Source: Hirundichthys speculiger (taxonomy: Eukaryota; Chordata; Actinopteri; Beloniformes; Exocoetidae). Taken from it: a DNA stretch of 64,000 nt. The notes under the pieces were generated by a model that was not told where the DNA came from, did not search any database, and was given only the letters and a program-made list of their open reading frames with translations. Positions 34,201 to 46,200 of this stretch are shown here, in pieces. How positions within the stretch are numbered: position 1 is the stretch's first letter; each line of letters opens with the position of its first letter. Position numbers and translations under genes: made by a program. The stretch covers positions 186,001 to 250,000 of the forward strand of contig JAGFBZ010000911.1 in assembly GCA_018398805.1 (NCBI GenBank), read 5' to 3'.

Positions 34201-37200
34201 TCAGTGTCTTGAATGATGCAATACCTGTAACTGAGCTTTTATTTTAAAAGTCTGTCCTCAGCCTGACAGACGTTCAGTGATCAGGATGCTTTTATTTTGA
34301 AAGTCTACCTTCAGTTTGATGCTAAAAGGTTTGATATCACAGGACCTTTATTGTGAAAGTCTGGCAGTAGAAGCTCAGTTATCGGAGGACTCTTACTGTG
34401 ACAGTCTAATAGTAGCAGCTTCATTTTATTGTGAAGGTGTGGCGCAGTCTTCCTGTTGTTCTGGTCATGTGACCTGTTGTGGTTCCCAGTTTTACCTGAA
34501 GGGGACTGTGTTGTTTCAGTGACATCACATATTTTCTCCTGCCCCTCAGAGTCGCCCCGCCTCTCCATCGCCTCCATCAGCAGCGATGAGCGCGCTCCGT
34601 CGGCCACGCCCTCCGACTCCTCCGACCCGCCACTGTCGGGCCGCCGCCCGCCGAGCCTGATCTCCACGGTGTCCACGGGCTCTGGGTCCTCCAGAGACGA
34701 CAGCAACGCCCCCCCTCAGCTGTCCGCCGGATCCTCCGACGTTGACCTGAACCAGAACCCGAGCCCCGCGGGGGGCGCCACAGACGAGGAGGGGACCGAC
34801 GGGAAGAGGCGGAGCTTCGTTCACAACCAAAACAACAACAACAGGACGTGGACGGCGAGCAGAACCTCTAGCCGCCGCCAGCAGGCATCGCCCTTCATCA
34901 TCGGCAGCATGGCGCCCAACCCCCAGCTGACTTACCTGGACCGCGTCGTCATGGAGATCATAGAGACGGAGAGGATGTACGTCAGAGACCTGCGGATGAT
35001 CGTTGAGGTGAGTGGTGAACGCCCCTCAGCTGCTCCAGGTTAGAGTCAGGATGTAGCAGGAAGACGGGTTAGGGTCAGGTTAGGGTCAGGTTAGAGTGAG
35101 GTTAGGTCAGTTAGGTCAGGTTAAGGTCAGGTTAGGTCAGGTTAAGGTCAGGTCAGGTAAGGTCAGGTTAGGGTCAGGTTAAGGTCAGGTTTAAGGTCAG
35201 GTTTGGGTCAGATTAAGGTCAGGCTAGGGTCAGTTTAAGGTCAGGTTAGGGTCAGGTTAAGGTCAGGTTAGGGTCAGGTTAAGGTCAGGTTAGGTCAGGT
35301 TAGGGTCAGGTTAGGGTCAGGTTAGGGTCAGGTTAAGGTCAGGCTAGGGTCAGGTTAAGGTCAGGTTAGGATCAGGTTAAGGTCAGGTTAAGGTCAGGTT
35401 TGGGTCAGATTAAGGTCAGGCTAGGGTCATTTTAAGGTCAGGTTAGGGTCAGGTTAAGGTCAGGTTAGGGTCAGGTTAAGGTCAGGTTAGAGTCAGGTTA
35501 GGGTCAGGTTAAGGTCAGGTTTGGGTCAGGTTAAGGTCAGGCTAGGATCAGGTTAAGGTCAGGTTAGGGTCAGGTTAAGGTCAGGCTAGGGTCAGGTTAG
35601 AGTGAAGTTAGGGTCAGGTTAGAGTCAGGTTAGGGTCAGGTTAAGGTCAGGTTTGGGTCAGGTTAAGGTCAGGTTAAGGTCAGGCTAGGATCAGGTTAAG
35701 GTCAGGTTAGGGTCAGGTTAAGGTCAGGCTAGGGTCAGGTTAGGGCAGTCCTTCTCAAATAGTGGGGTGGGACCCCTTGGGGGGGCGCGTGTGACCCCAG
35801 GGAACATGTTTATTTTATTTTATTTTTTTGCCATACTGGAATAAAGTGTAATTGCACACATACTCCAGTAGGTGGCAGTGGCGCTTTCATTGTCCCAGTG
35901 GGTTCAGGGAGTATTAGCTATATTGTGTCGGGTTTTTTGCATGGACATGTGTGCACGCAGCACAGAGCAGGAGATATGAAGTGACACCACTCAAGAGACA
36001 CCGGGGAAAAATATTTAACAGGGATGAAAACAAAGACGGAGAGAGACGGAGATAATGAGACAAACGAAAGTCACCAAAAAAAGTTAAGACAAGGAAATAT
36101 GACGATGCTGATGTAGCGCTTGGTTTCACTGTGACTACGGTGGGATGATGCACTTTAAATCTTTACAGACTAAAAAACTATTTGCATGAAGTTAATCTTT
36201 GTTATAAGTTGATCTATATTTCTTTTTATTGTTTCCCTTAATGTTAATAAGGATACGTTGTTATGCAGAGGTGTACTTACAATAATTTTATGGACAAATT
36301 ATACCATTTATAGTCGCGGTGGGGAGGGGGGGGGGCGTGAAATGTTTTCTTCTTCCTAGGGGGGGCGCAGCAGAAAATAATTGAGAAGCATCGGGTTAGG
36401 GTCAGGTTAAGGTCAGGCTAGAATCAGGTTAAGGTCAGGCTAGGGTCAGGTTAAGGTCAGGTTAGGGTCAGGTTAGGTCAGGCTAGGGTCAGGTTAAGGT
36501 CAGGTCAGGATCAGGTTAAGGTCAGGTTAGGGTCAGGTTAAGGTCAGGTTAAGGTCAGGTTAGGGTCAGGTTAGAGTCAGGTTAGGGTCAGGTTAAGGTC
36601 AACTAGGATCAAGTTAAGGTCAGGTTAAGGTCAGGATAGGGTCAGGTTAAGGTCAGGCTAGGATCAGGTTAGGGTCAGGTTAAGGTCAGGTTAAGGTCAG
36701 GTTAAGGTCAGGTTAGGGTCAGGTCAGGATCAGGTTAAGGTCAGGTTAGGTTTAGGTTAGAGTCAGGTTAAGGTCAGGTTAGGGCCAGGCTAAGGTCAGG
36801 TTAGGGTCAGGTTAAGGTCAGGCTAGGATCAGGTTAAGGTCAGGTAAGGGTCAGGTTAGGGTCAGGTTAAGGTCAGGTTAGGGTCAGGTTAAGGTCAGGT
36901 TAGAGTCAGGTCAGGTTAAGGTCAGGTTAGGGTCAGGTTATGGTCAGGTTAAAGTCAGGTTAAGGTCAGGTTAGGTTCAGGTTAGAGTCAGGTTAAGGTC
37001 AGGTTAGGGCCAGGCCAAGGTCAGGTTAAGGTCAGGTAATGGTCAAGTTAGAGTCAGGTTAAGGTCAGGTTAGGGCCAGGCTAAGGTCAGGTTAGGGCCA
37101 GGTCAAGCTCAGGTTATGGTCAGGTTGAAGTCAGGTTAAGGTCATGTTAGGTTCAGGTTAGAGTCAGGTTAAGGTCAGGTTAGGGTCAGGTTAAGGTCAG

Positions 37201-40200
37201 GCTAGGATCAGGTTAAGGTCAGGTTAGGGTCAGGTTAAGGTCAGGTTAGGGTCAGGTTAAGGTCAGGTTAGGGTCAGGTTAAGGTCAGGTTAGAGTCAGG
37301 TCAGGGTCAGGTTAAGGTCAGGTTAGGGTCAGGTTATGGTCAGGTTAAAGTCAGGTTAAGGTTAGGTTAGGTTCAGGTTAGAGTCAGGTTAAGGTCAGGT
37401 TAGGGCCAGGCTAAGGTCAGGTTAGGGTCAGGTTAAGGTCAGGTTATGGTCAGGTTAGAGTCAGGTTAAGGTCAGGTTAGGGCCAGGCTAAGGTCAGGTT
37501 AAGGTCAGGTTAAGCTCAGGTTATGGTCAGGTTGAACTCAGGTTAAGGTCATGTTAGGTTCAAGTTAGAGTCAGGTTAAGGTCAGGTTAGGGTCAGGCTT
37601 CGGTCAGGTTAGGGTCAGGTCATGGTCAGGTTAGGGTCAGGCTAAAGTCAGGTTAAGGTCAGGTTAGAGTCAGGTTAAGGTCAGGTTAGGGTCAGTGCAG
37701 GGTCAGGTTAGAGTCAGGTTAAGGTCAGGTCAGGTTAGGGTCAATAAATATATATGTACATCCACAGACCCCCAGTCCCCCACATACCTCCACAGTCCCC
37801 CACAGTCCCCCACAGACATCCACAGACCTCCACAGTCCCCCACAGACCTCCACAGTCCCCCACAGACCTCCGCAGACATCCACAGACCTCCACAGTCCTC
37901 CACAGTCCCCCACAGACCTCCACAGACCCCCACAGTCCCCCACAGACCTCCACAGTCCCCACAGACCTCCACAGTCCCCCACAGACCTCCACAGACCCCA
38001 CAGACCTCCAGACCCCACCTCCACATCCCCACAGTTCCCCACCTCCACCTCCACCCCACAGTCCCCCACCTCCACCACAGACCTCCACAGACCTCCACAG
38101 TCCCCCACAGACCTCCACAGTCCCCCACAGACCTCCACAGACCTCCACAGACCTCCACAGCTCCCCACAGACCTCCACAGACCTCCACAGACCTCCACAG
38201 ACCTCCACAGTTCCCCACAGACCTCCACAGTCCCCCACAGACCTCCACAGACCTCCACAGTCCTCCACAGTCCCCCACAGACCTCCACAGTCCCCCACAG
38301 ACCTCCACAGACCTCCACAGACCTCCACAGTTACCCACAGACCTCCACAGTTCCCCCCACAGACCTCCACAGACCTCCACAGTTCCCCCACAGACCCCAG
38401 TCCCCACAGACCTCCCCCCACAGACCTCCACAGTCCACAGTCCCCCACAGACCCTCCACAGTCCCCCACAGACCTCCACAGTCCCCCACAGACCTCCACA
38501 GTCCCCCAGTCCCCCACAAACCTCCATAGAGTGACAACACCAGAGTGGACCACAGAACCTTGGTTCCAGTCTGTGTCTCCTCCCTGCAGGATTATCTGGC
38601 CCACATCATCGATCAGTCGGATCTGTCCATCCGTCCTGAGCAGGTCTGCGCTCTCTTTGGAAACATCGAGGACATCTACGAGTTCAACAGGTGAGGAGCA
38701 AACCTGTCCTTCTGTCCAGCATGAATGACTGGAGGTCCAATGATGACTGATCATCATCAATACTCGTTATCAGCTGGTCTTTATCAAAGGAACGAGTTGT
38801 TTTTCATTTAAATGTCCAGATAAACTCAGAAATAGAAATGTGAAATGTTTTAGTTTCTTACTTTGATAAAGATAACATCTCACTCATCAGTGAAATCAAA
38901 TCATCCAGGGATGATTCTGGAGGTTCTGGAGGTTCCAGACCAACCAGGGTCTGAATGAGAACAAACGCTGGTGTATTCAGTTAGTTTTGAAACATCTGGC
39001 AACTTTTCACACCTTCCATCTTCTGCTGAGAAGATGAACCAGTTCATATAGAGGGAAACATTTGCTCTGAATACAGCAGATATAATTCCATTGGTCCATA
39101 AACTTGTCTTTTGCAGCGTCCAGGTTGACTAGATGCTCCTCAGAGGGTGAGTTTGATCTTCAGACCAGCGCTGCGTGCATGCACGGAGTCTGTGTGTGTT
39201 TTGCTGTGGTGCTCAGGGTGTGTTTGACAGGTTTCATCCCTCATTATCAACAACTCTTTATCATCATCCAGACTGAATCAGTCACAGAAGAGATCATTGA
39301 GACATCAGAAGTGACTGCTAAGCTCAGACCAGCTCACAGACGCTCTGTTAACAGAACTGCTCCCCTAAAACTGTAACGATCATCTTTATTCACAGGTCAC
39401 TAGACAAGATAATGAGTTAGTAAAGCAACAGCTGCTTTTGGCTACACCAGCACCCAACCAAACTGCAGCCTCTACTGGTTGGTAGAGGCACTGCAGCCTC
39501 TAGTGGTCAGTAGAGGAACTGCAGCCTCTAGTGGTCTACAGAGGAACTGCAGCCTCTAGTGGTCTACAGAGGAACTGCAGCCTCTAGTGGTCAGTAGAGG
39601 AACTGCAGCCTCTAGTGGTCAGTAGAGGAACTGCAGCCTCTTGTGGTCTACCGAGGAACTGCAGCCTCTAGTGGTCAGTAGAGAACCTGCAGCCTCTAGT
39701 GGTCAGTAGAGGACCTGCAGCCTCTAGTGGTCAGTAGAGGAACTGCAGCCTCTAGTGGTCTACAGAGGAACCGCAGCCTCTAGTGGTCTACAGAGGAACT
39801 GCAGCCTCTAGTGGTCAGTAGAGGAACTGCAGCCTCTAGTGGTCAGTAGAGGAACTGCAGCCTCTAGTGGTCTACAGAGGAACTGCAGCCAATAGTGGTC
39901 TGTAGAGGAACTGCAGCCTCTAGTTGTCTACAGAGGAGCCGCAGCCTCTAGTGATTGGTAAAGGAACTGCAGCCTCTAGTGATCTACAGAGGAACTGCAG
40001 CCTCTAGTGGTCAGTAGAGGAACTGCAGCCTCTAGTGATCTACAGAGGAACTGCAGCCTCTAGTGGTCTGTAGAGGAACTGCAGCCTCTAGTTGTCTACA
40101 GAGGAACCGCAGCCTCTAGTGGTCGGTAGAGGAACCGCAGCCTCTACTGGTCGGTAGAGGAGTCACAGCCTCTACTGGTTGGTAGAGGAGATTCAGCCTC

Positions 40201-43200
40201 TAGTGGTCGGTAGAGGAACCACAGCCTCTAGTGGTCGGTAGAGGAGCCGCAGCCTCTAGTGGTCGGTAGAGGAACTGCACCCTCTTGTGGTCGGTAGAAG
40301 AAGTGCAGCATCTAGTGGTCGGTAGAGGAACTGCAGCCTCTAGTGGTCGGTAGAGGAACTGCACCCTCTTGTGGTCAGTAGAGGAACTGCAGCCTCTAGT
40401 GATCAGTAGAGGAACTGCAGCCTCTAGTGGTCAGTAGAGGAACTGCAGCCTCTAGTGGTCGGTAGAAGAAGTGCAGCATCTAGTGGTCGGTAGAGGAACT
40501 GCACCCTCTTGTGGTCAGTAGAGGAACTGCAGCCTCTAGTGATCAGTAGAGGAACTGCAGCCTCTAGTGGTCGGTAGAGAAACTGCAGTTTTTATTAGTT
40601 CTATGTTGGATGTAACCCAGGAACCAGATGGTTCCACTTGGATCTGTCATCTCTGACAGCTGTAGGGGGATGAAGTACCTCTTCAGGTGAAATGATATCA
40701 AACCAAAAATGGGCGTGTCTAATCCTGCCCTTTTTTCCCTTTTTTACGTGTATCACATGATCCTACTAGTGTCCGATTTACTGCTCCTGCGGTTCTTTTG
40801 GACGGATTGGGTTTCTAATGGGATCTTCGGGTGCCTTTTGAAAAACATTACTGGTGCTTCCTCAAACATCATGAGGACTTCCAGACACCTGTGCACCTGT
40901 GGTCTGTAACAGGTAGATTCAGTAGAAGTACTCCTCAGCAGCCTGTTTCAGGGTCAGAGCAGGTCCAGCACCCTAATGAACTTCAATAACAAAGAGGAGG
41001 AGTAAGAAACACTTCAGGCTGTCATCACTGCAGCTGTACACCCTACCTGTAGGACCAGAACCTCACCTGTAGGAGCAGAACCTCACCTGTAGGAGCAGAA
41101 CCTCACTTGTAGGAGCAGAACCTCAGCTGTACGACCAGAACCTCAGCTGTACAACCAGAACCTCACCTGTAGGAGCAGATCCTCCCCTGTAGGACCAGAA
41201 CCTCCCCTGTAGGACCAGAACCTCACTTGTAGGACCAGAACCTCACCTGTACGACCAGAACCTCACCTGTACGACCAGAACCTCACCTGTAGGAGCAGAA
41301 CCTCACCTGTAGGAGCAGAGCGAGAAGTTGTGTGTTGAGTGTTCTACATTAACATCCAGCTGTTTTGGATCAGAATGCTTCCACAGCGGTGAGGAACGTT
41401 CCAGATGTTTGCTGAGTGGTGCAGTGATCTGCGTCTCCCTGGATGTTGTCATAGTAACGGTGTTTCCCGTCCACAGCGAGCTGCTGCAGGATCTGGACAT
41501 GTGTGACAATGATCCCGTGGCCGTGGCCAGGTGCTTCGTCATGAAGGTGAGGACGGAAGAGAGGGTTGGTGGAGGTTGATGATGTCATCAGTGTTTCAAT
41601 GCGTGACTGAGCTTTTCTGTTTCAGAGCGAATGCTTTGAGATCTACACGCAGTACTGCACCAACTACCCGAAGTGAGTCCTCCCAGGGTCATGAAGACAC
41701 ACCTGTCCAAAACTGGTGTCCAAAACTGGTGTCCACAGCTCCTCACACCTGGTTTACATCTGTTTAGACCTGGTTTACGTCTGTTTAGACCTGGTTTACG
41801 TCTGTTTAGACCTGGTTTACGTCTGTTTAGACCTGGTTTACGTCTGTTTAGACCTGGTTTACGTCTGTTTAGACCTGGTTTTCGTCTGTTTAGACCTGGT
41901 TTTCATCTGTTTAGACCTGGTTTACATCTGTTTAGACCTGTTTATCTGTTTAGACCTGGTTTACGTCGGTTTAGACCTGGTTTTCTCTGTTTAGACCTGG
42001 TTTACGTCTGTTTAGACCTGGTTTTCATCTGTTTAGACTTTAGACCTGGTTTACATCTGTTTAGACCTGGTTTTCATCTGTTTAGACCTGGTTTACATCT
42101 GTTTAGACCTGGTTTACATCTGTTTAGACCTGGTTTACGTCTGTTTAGACCTGGTTTACGTCTGTTTAGACCTGGTTTACATCTGTTTAGACCTGGTTTA
42201 CGTCTGTTTAGACCTGGTTTTCATCTGTTTAGACCTGGTTTACATCTGTTTAGACCTGGTTTACGTCTGTTTAGACCTGGTTTACGTCTGTTTAAGACCT
42301 GGTTTTCGTCTGTTTAGACCTGGTTTTCATCTGTTTAGACCTGGTTTACGTCTGTTTAGACCTGGTTTACGTCTGTTTAGACCTGGTTTACATCTGTTTA
42401 GACCTGGTTTATGTAGACCTGGTTTACGTCTGTTTAGACCTGGTTTTCATCTGTTTAGACTTTAGACCTGGTTTACATCTGTTTAGACCTGGTTTTCATC
42501 TGTTTAGACCTGGTTTACATCTGGTTTTACATCTGTTTAGACCTGGTTTACATCTGTTTAGACCTGGTTTACATCTGTTTAGACCTGGTTTACGTCTGTT
42601 TAGACCTGGTTTATGTCTGTTAAGACCTGGTTTTCATCTGTTTAGACCTGGTTTACGTCTGTTTAGACCTGGTTTACGTCTGTTTAGACCTGAGGGGTAT
42701 ACTACGAAGCAAGTTCGACACAGTCAGGCTTTCTTTGGGTGAGCTGGCTTAACAAACCTGAAACTCGCGATCAGAGATAACTGGTACCACGACGGTGGTT
42801 ATCAACTATCTTTGTTAACCGCGGCTTTCTGCTTTCTGCTCTGTGCGCGTTCACATAAAAGGGGGCGTTTGACGCGTCATTTGACGCCTATTCCGGATAA
42901 AATGGATAGATGGCGGTCCGTATATTTCAGTCAGGAGGAGCAGGTTTTAATAATGCAGGGCTATGATTTAATATTATCTGTGATACCAATATACACTCAC
43001 CGGCCACTTTAATGGGTGCACCTGTGCAATCTAATACAATCCAATACAAACGCTTTGCTATATTCTACTTTTAATAAGCTTCTACATTTTCAGTTTTTGT
43101 TAACATTGCCAGAAAGGTAATAATTGATAATTCTACTTTATGTTTTTTATTGAAGTCATAGCTGGTGGTGTACTGGATTGTGTTACATTGAAAAGTGTAG

Positions 43201-46200
43201 GTTCCCGTGGCAAAGAAACGCAAAGAAACGCACACCGTTTGCGCTACTGTGAGCGCACGGCTGCGTTTGTTGGTGCTGCCAATATCTGGCTCTAGCAGAT
43301 TACAAATGTAACGTATTCCCTCATCTGGAAATCTATAGCGTTCATAGAGAATATGGTCATGGGAAGCCAGTCCGGTCTCTGAATACTCTCCCTCCATTGC
43401 ACAATCCTGGCGCTCAGGTCAACAGGATTGGGTGAAAGTGAAAGGTTGGCGCTTGTTTATAGCCGATTTGAGCCTAAACTCTGCACATAACCTGTTCCGG
43501 ACCAGGTTAAGCTTGCAGAGTAAGTTACCATGGTGATCTAGCCAGGTTAAAAGAGAGCCACCTTCGTGGTACTGGAAATCCTGGCTTTAGACTCAACATA
43601 CCTCGCTAACCCTCTAATCTCGCTTCGTAGTACACCCCTCTGGTTTTCGTTTGTTTAGAGCTGGTTTTCATCTGTTTAGATCTGGTTTACGTCTGTTTAG
43701 ACGGTTTTTAGACGGTTTAGATTTTACTCAATAGGGCTTTACTCCTTAGGGCTTACTCATTAGGGTTTTACTCGTTTATACTCGAACGTCAGGTCGTCCG
43801 CGTCACCTACGCATACACTTCGCAGAGACTCCGGTGCGCCTTCCCCGACGCAGACAGTGTCGCAGAGAGGAGAGAAAGGAGGCCTCTGATTGGTCAATTC
43901 TACATCCGCATAGAAAAGAGCGCGTCATTGAAGAAATGAGGAAGTACCCACATCTGTACGATTCTTGTTCTCCACACTACAAAGACAGCACATATTCTAG
44001 TAATTCATGGAGGGAGATTGTGATGAATGTGGGTCTGGATACGGCCGAGACGGTGAGGAAGTGGAAAAACGCAAGAGATAAGTTTAGTAAGTTTAGCTAG
44101 TTCGTGATTGTCGCTCTTGCGTTGTGGCTTGGAATAACATAGCCGAGACCGCGCGAGTATAAATCAAAAGTGTCTGCGGCATCTCTGCGACAAGCTGACG
44201 CCGACACATTGACACGAGAGTATACACGGCCCTTTAGGGCTTTACTCATTAGGGCTTTACTCATCAGGGCTTTACTCGTTAGGGCTTTACTCATCAGGGC
44301 TTTACTCGTTAGGGCTTTACTCATTAGGGTTTTACACGTTAGGGTTTTACTCGTTAGGGCTTTACTCGTTATCATCCCCACCAGTTTAAAGGCAGGATGA
44401 AACCAGTTTACACCTGTTCTTCTGTCGCAGCTCTGTGGCGGCGCTGACCGACTGCATGAGGAACAAATCTCTGGCCAAGTTTTTCCGGGACCGTCAGGCG
44501 TCGTTCAGACGCTCGCTGCCTCTGGGTTCATACCTGCTCAAACCGGTTCAGAGGATCCTCAAATACCACCTGCTGCTCCAGGTACGAAGCACCGTTCAGC
44601 GGTTTTAGCAGTTCGAGACCCTCCAAGGACCACTTCTTCCATTTTCTCATGTGAGATACTGGTCTTGCTCTTGGTGTTGTTCAGGAGATCGCCAAGCACT
44701 TTGACCCCGAGGAGGAGGGCTACGAGGTGGTGGAGGAGGCCATCTACACCATGACCAGGGTGGCGTGGTACATCAACGACATGAAGAGGAAGCACGAGCA
44801 CGCCGTCAGACTGCAGGTCAGCCATGATGTGCTGGCGTATCACCAGGCTGCCAGAGTCTGCATTCAGAGACGAGTCTTTAGAATAATAGTTTTTCTTAGA
44901 TTTTACAGAGCTTTTATCTCACATCACCTTTCCAGGATAAGCAGAATAGTTTTAAATGAGTAGAGCAGAGCTTTCTTCATTTCTGTTAAAAACACAGAGA
45001 TAAAACAACAAGAAAATATTCCATCCCTGTTCCTGCTCCATTTCATCCTCCGTTCCTCCTCTGTTCCTCCTCCATTCCTCCTCTGCTCCATCCTCCGTTC
45101 CTCCTCCGTTCCACCTCCATTCCTTCCTCCGTTCCTTCCTTCACCGGACCAACCCTACCTCTTACTACCTGGCCGTTTGAACTGAGCTGCTGTTCCTGGC
45201 AGAAACGGTGAAGGTGAATGTTTTCTGTCTTCAGGAGGTCCAGTCTTTGCTGCTGAACTGGAAAGGTCCGGACCTCACCACGTACGGAGAACTGGTTCTG
45301 GAGGGAACCTTCAAGGTTCATCGGGCCAAAAACGAGAGGACACTCTTCCTGCTGGACCGCGTGCTGCTCATCACCAAACGCCGTGGCGAGCACTACATCT
45401 ACAAGGCGCACATCTCTGTGAGTGACCTCAAACAAACGAACAAAGGTTAGGGTTAGGTCTCACGGTGGAGAAAACCGTCTCACATCTGTTTTCAGTGCTC
45501 CACCCTGATGCTGATTGAGAGCGCCAAAGACTCCCTGAGCTTCAGCGTCACCCACTACAAACACCCCAAACAGCCTCACACCGTCCAGGTGAGTCACACC
45601 ATCCAGGTGAGTCACACCTGCCGGCCAATAATGTCACTGAACATATTCATTCATCACAAAAACAACTTTTTGTTGTAAAATGATTGAATGTTATGGCATG
45701 GTGACATCATTCGAGCTGATTCTAGAGGTGGAGATGACAGGATGGAGATGAGAGGACAGAGATGACAAGATGGAGATGAGACGATGGAGATGAGAAGATG
45801 GAGATGAAAGGATGGAGATGAGAGGACCAGTTTGTGGTCTGGTTGAGTTGAAAAACAGTCAGTCTTCATTCAGGGTCGTTTTGTGTTTCAGGCGAAGACG
45901 GTGGAGGAGAAGAAGCTGTGGGCTCATCACATCAAACGCATCATTTTCTGGAAAACCACCATGCTGTCATCCCACAGAAGGTCTGGGACCAGAGACACTA
46001 GCATAGACCAGCATACACCAGCATAGACCAGTAGATACCAGTAGATACCAGTATTCTACAGGATACCAGAACATATCAGTAAACGCAACAATATGCCGAC
46101 GTATAGATGATTAAAGACCAGTAAAGACCACTATGTACCGATGTTTATTTTCCAGTATACACCTGCATATACCAGTATTCACTAGTCCAGGGGTGTCCAA

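Larger units (their letters stand above)
35035..37745. repeat. 11-bp telomere-like satellite (AGGTTAGGGTC / AGGTTAAGGTC), ~2 kb plus
   Basis: Over 180 units of TTAGGGTCAGG / TTAAGGTCAGG fill the intron after the first DH exon, interrupted by one hAT element. Higher-order alternation of the two variants is visible. The G-rich strand is the transcribed sense strand. Confidence 0.96.

Noticed and set aside
37755..38525. CRISPR-like regular repeats
   Set aside because: Direct repeats without unique spacers in a vertebrate intron; ordinary satellite.
37695..38760. Proline/histidine-rich and tryptophan/glycine-rich frames up to 339 codons
   Set aside because: Both strands of a 10-bp satellite; no independent evidence.
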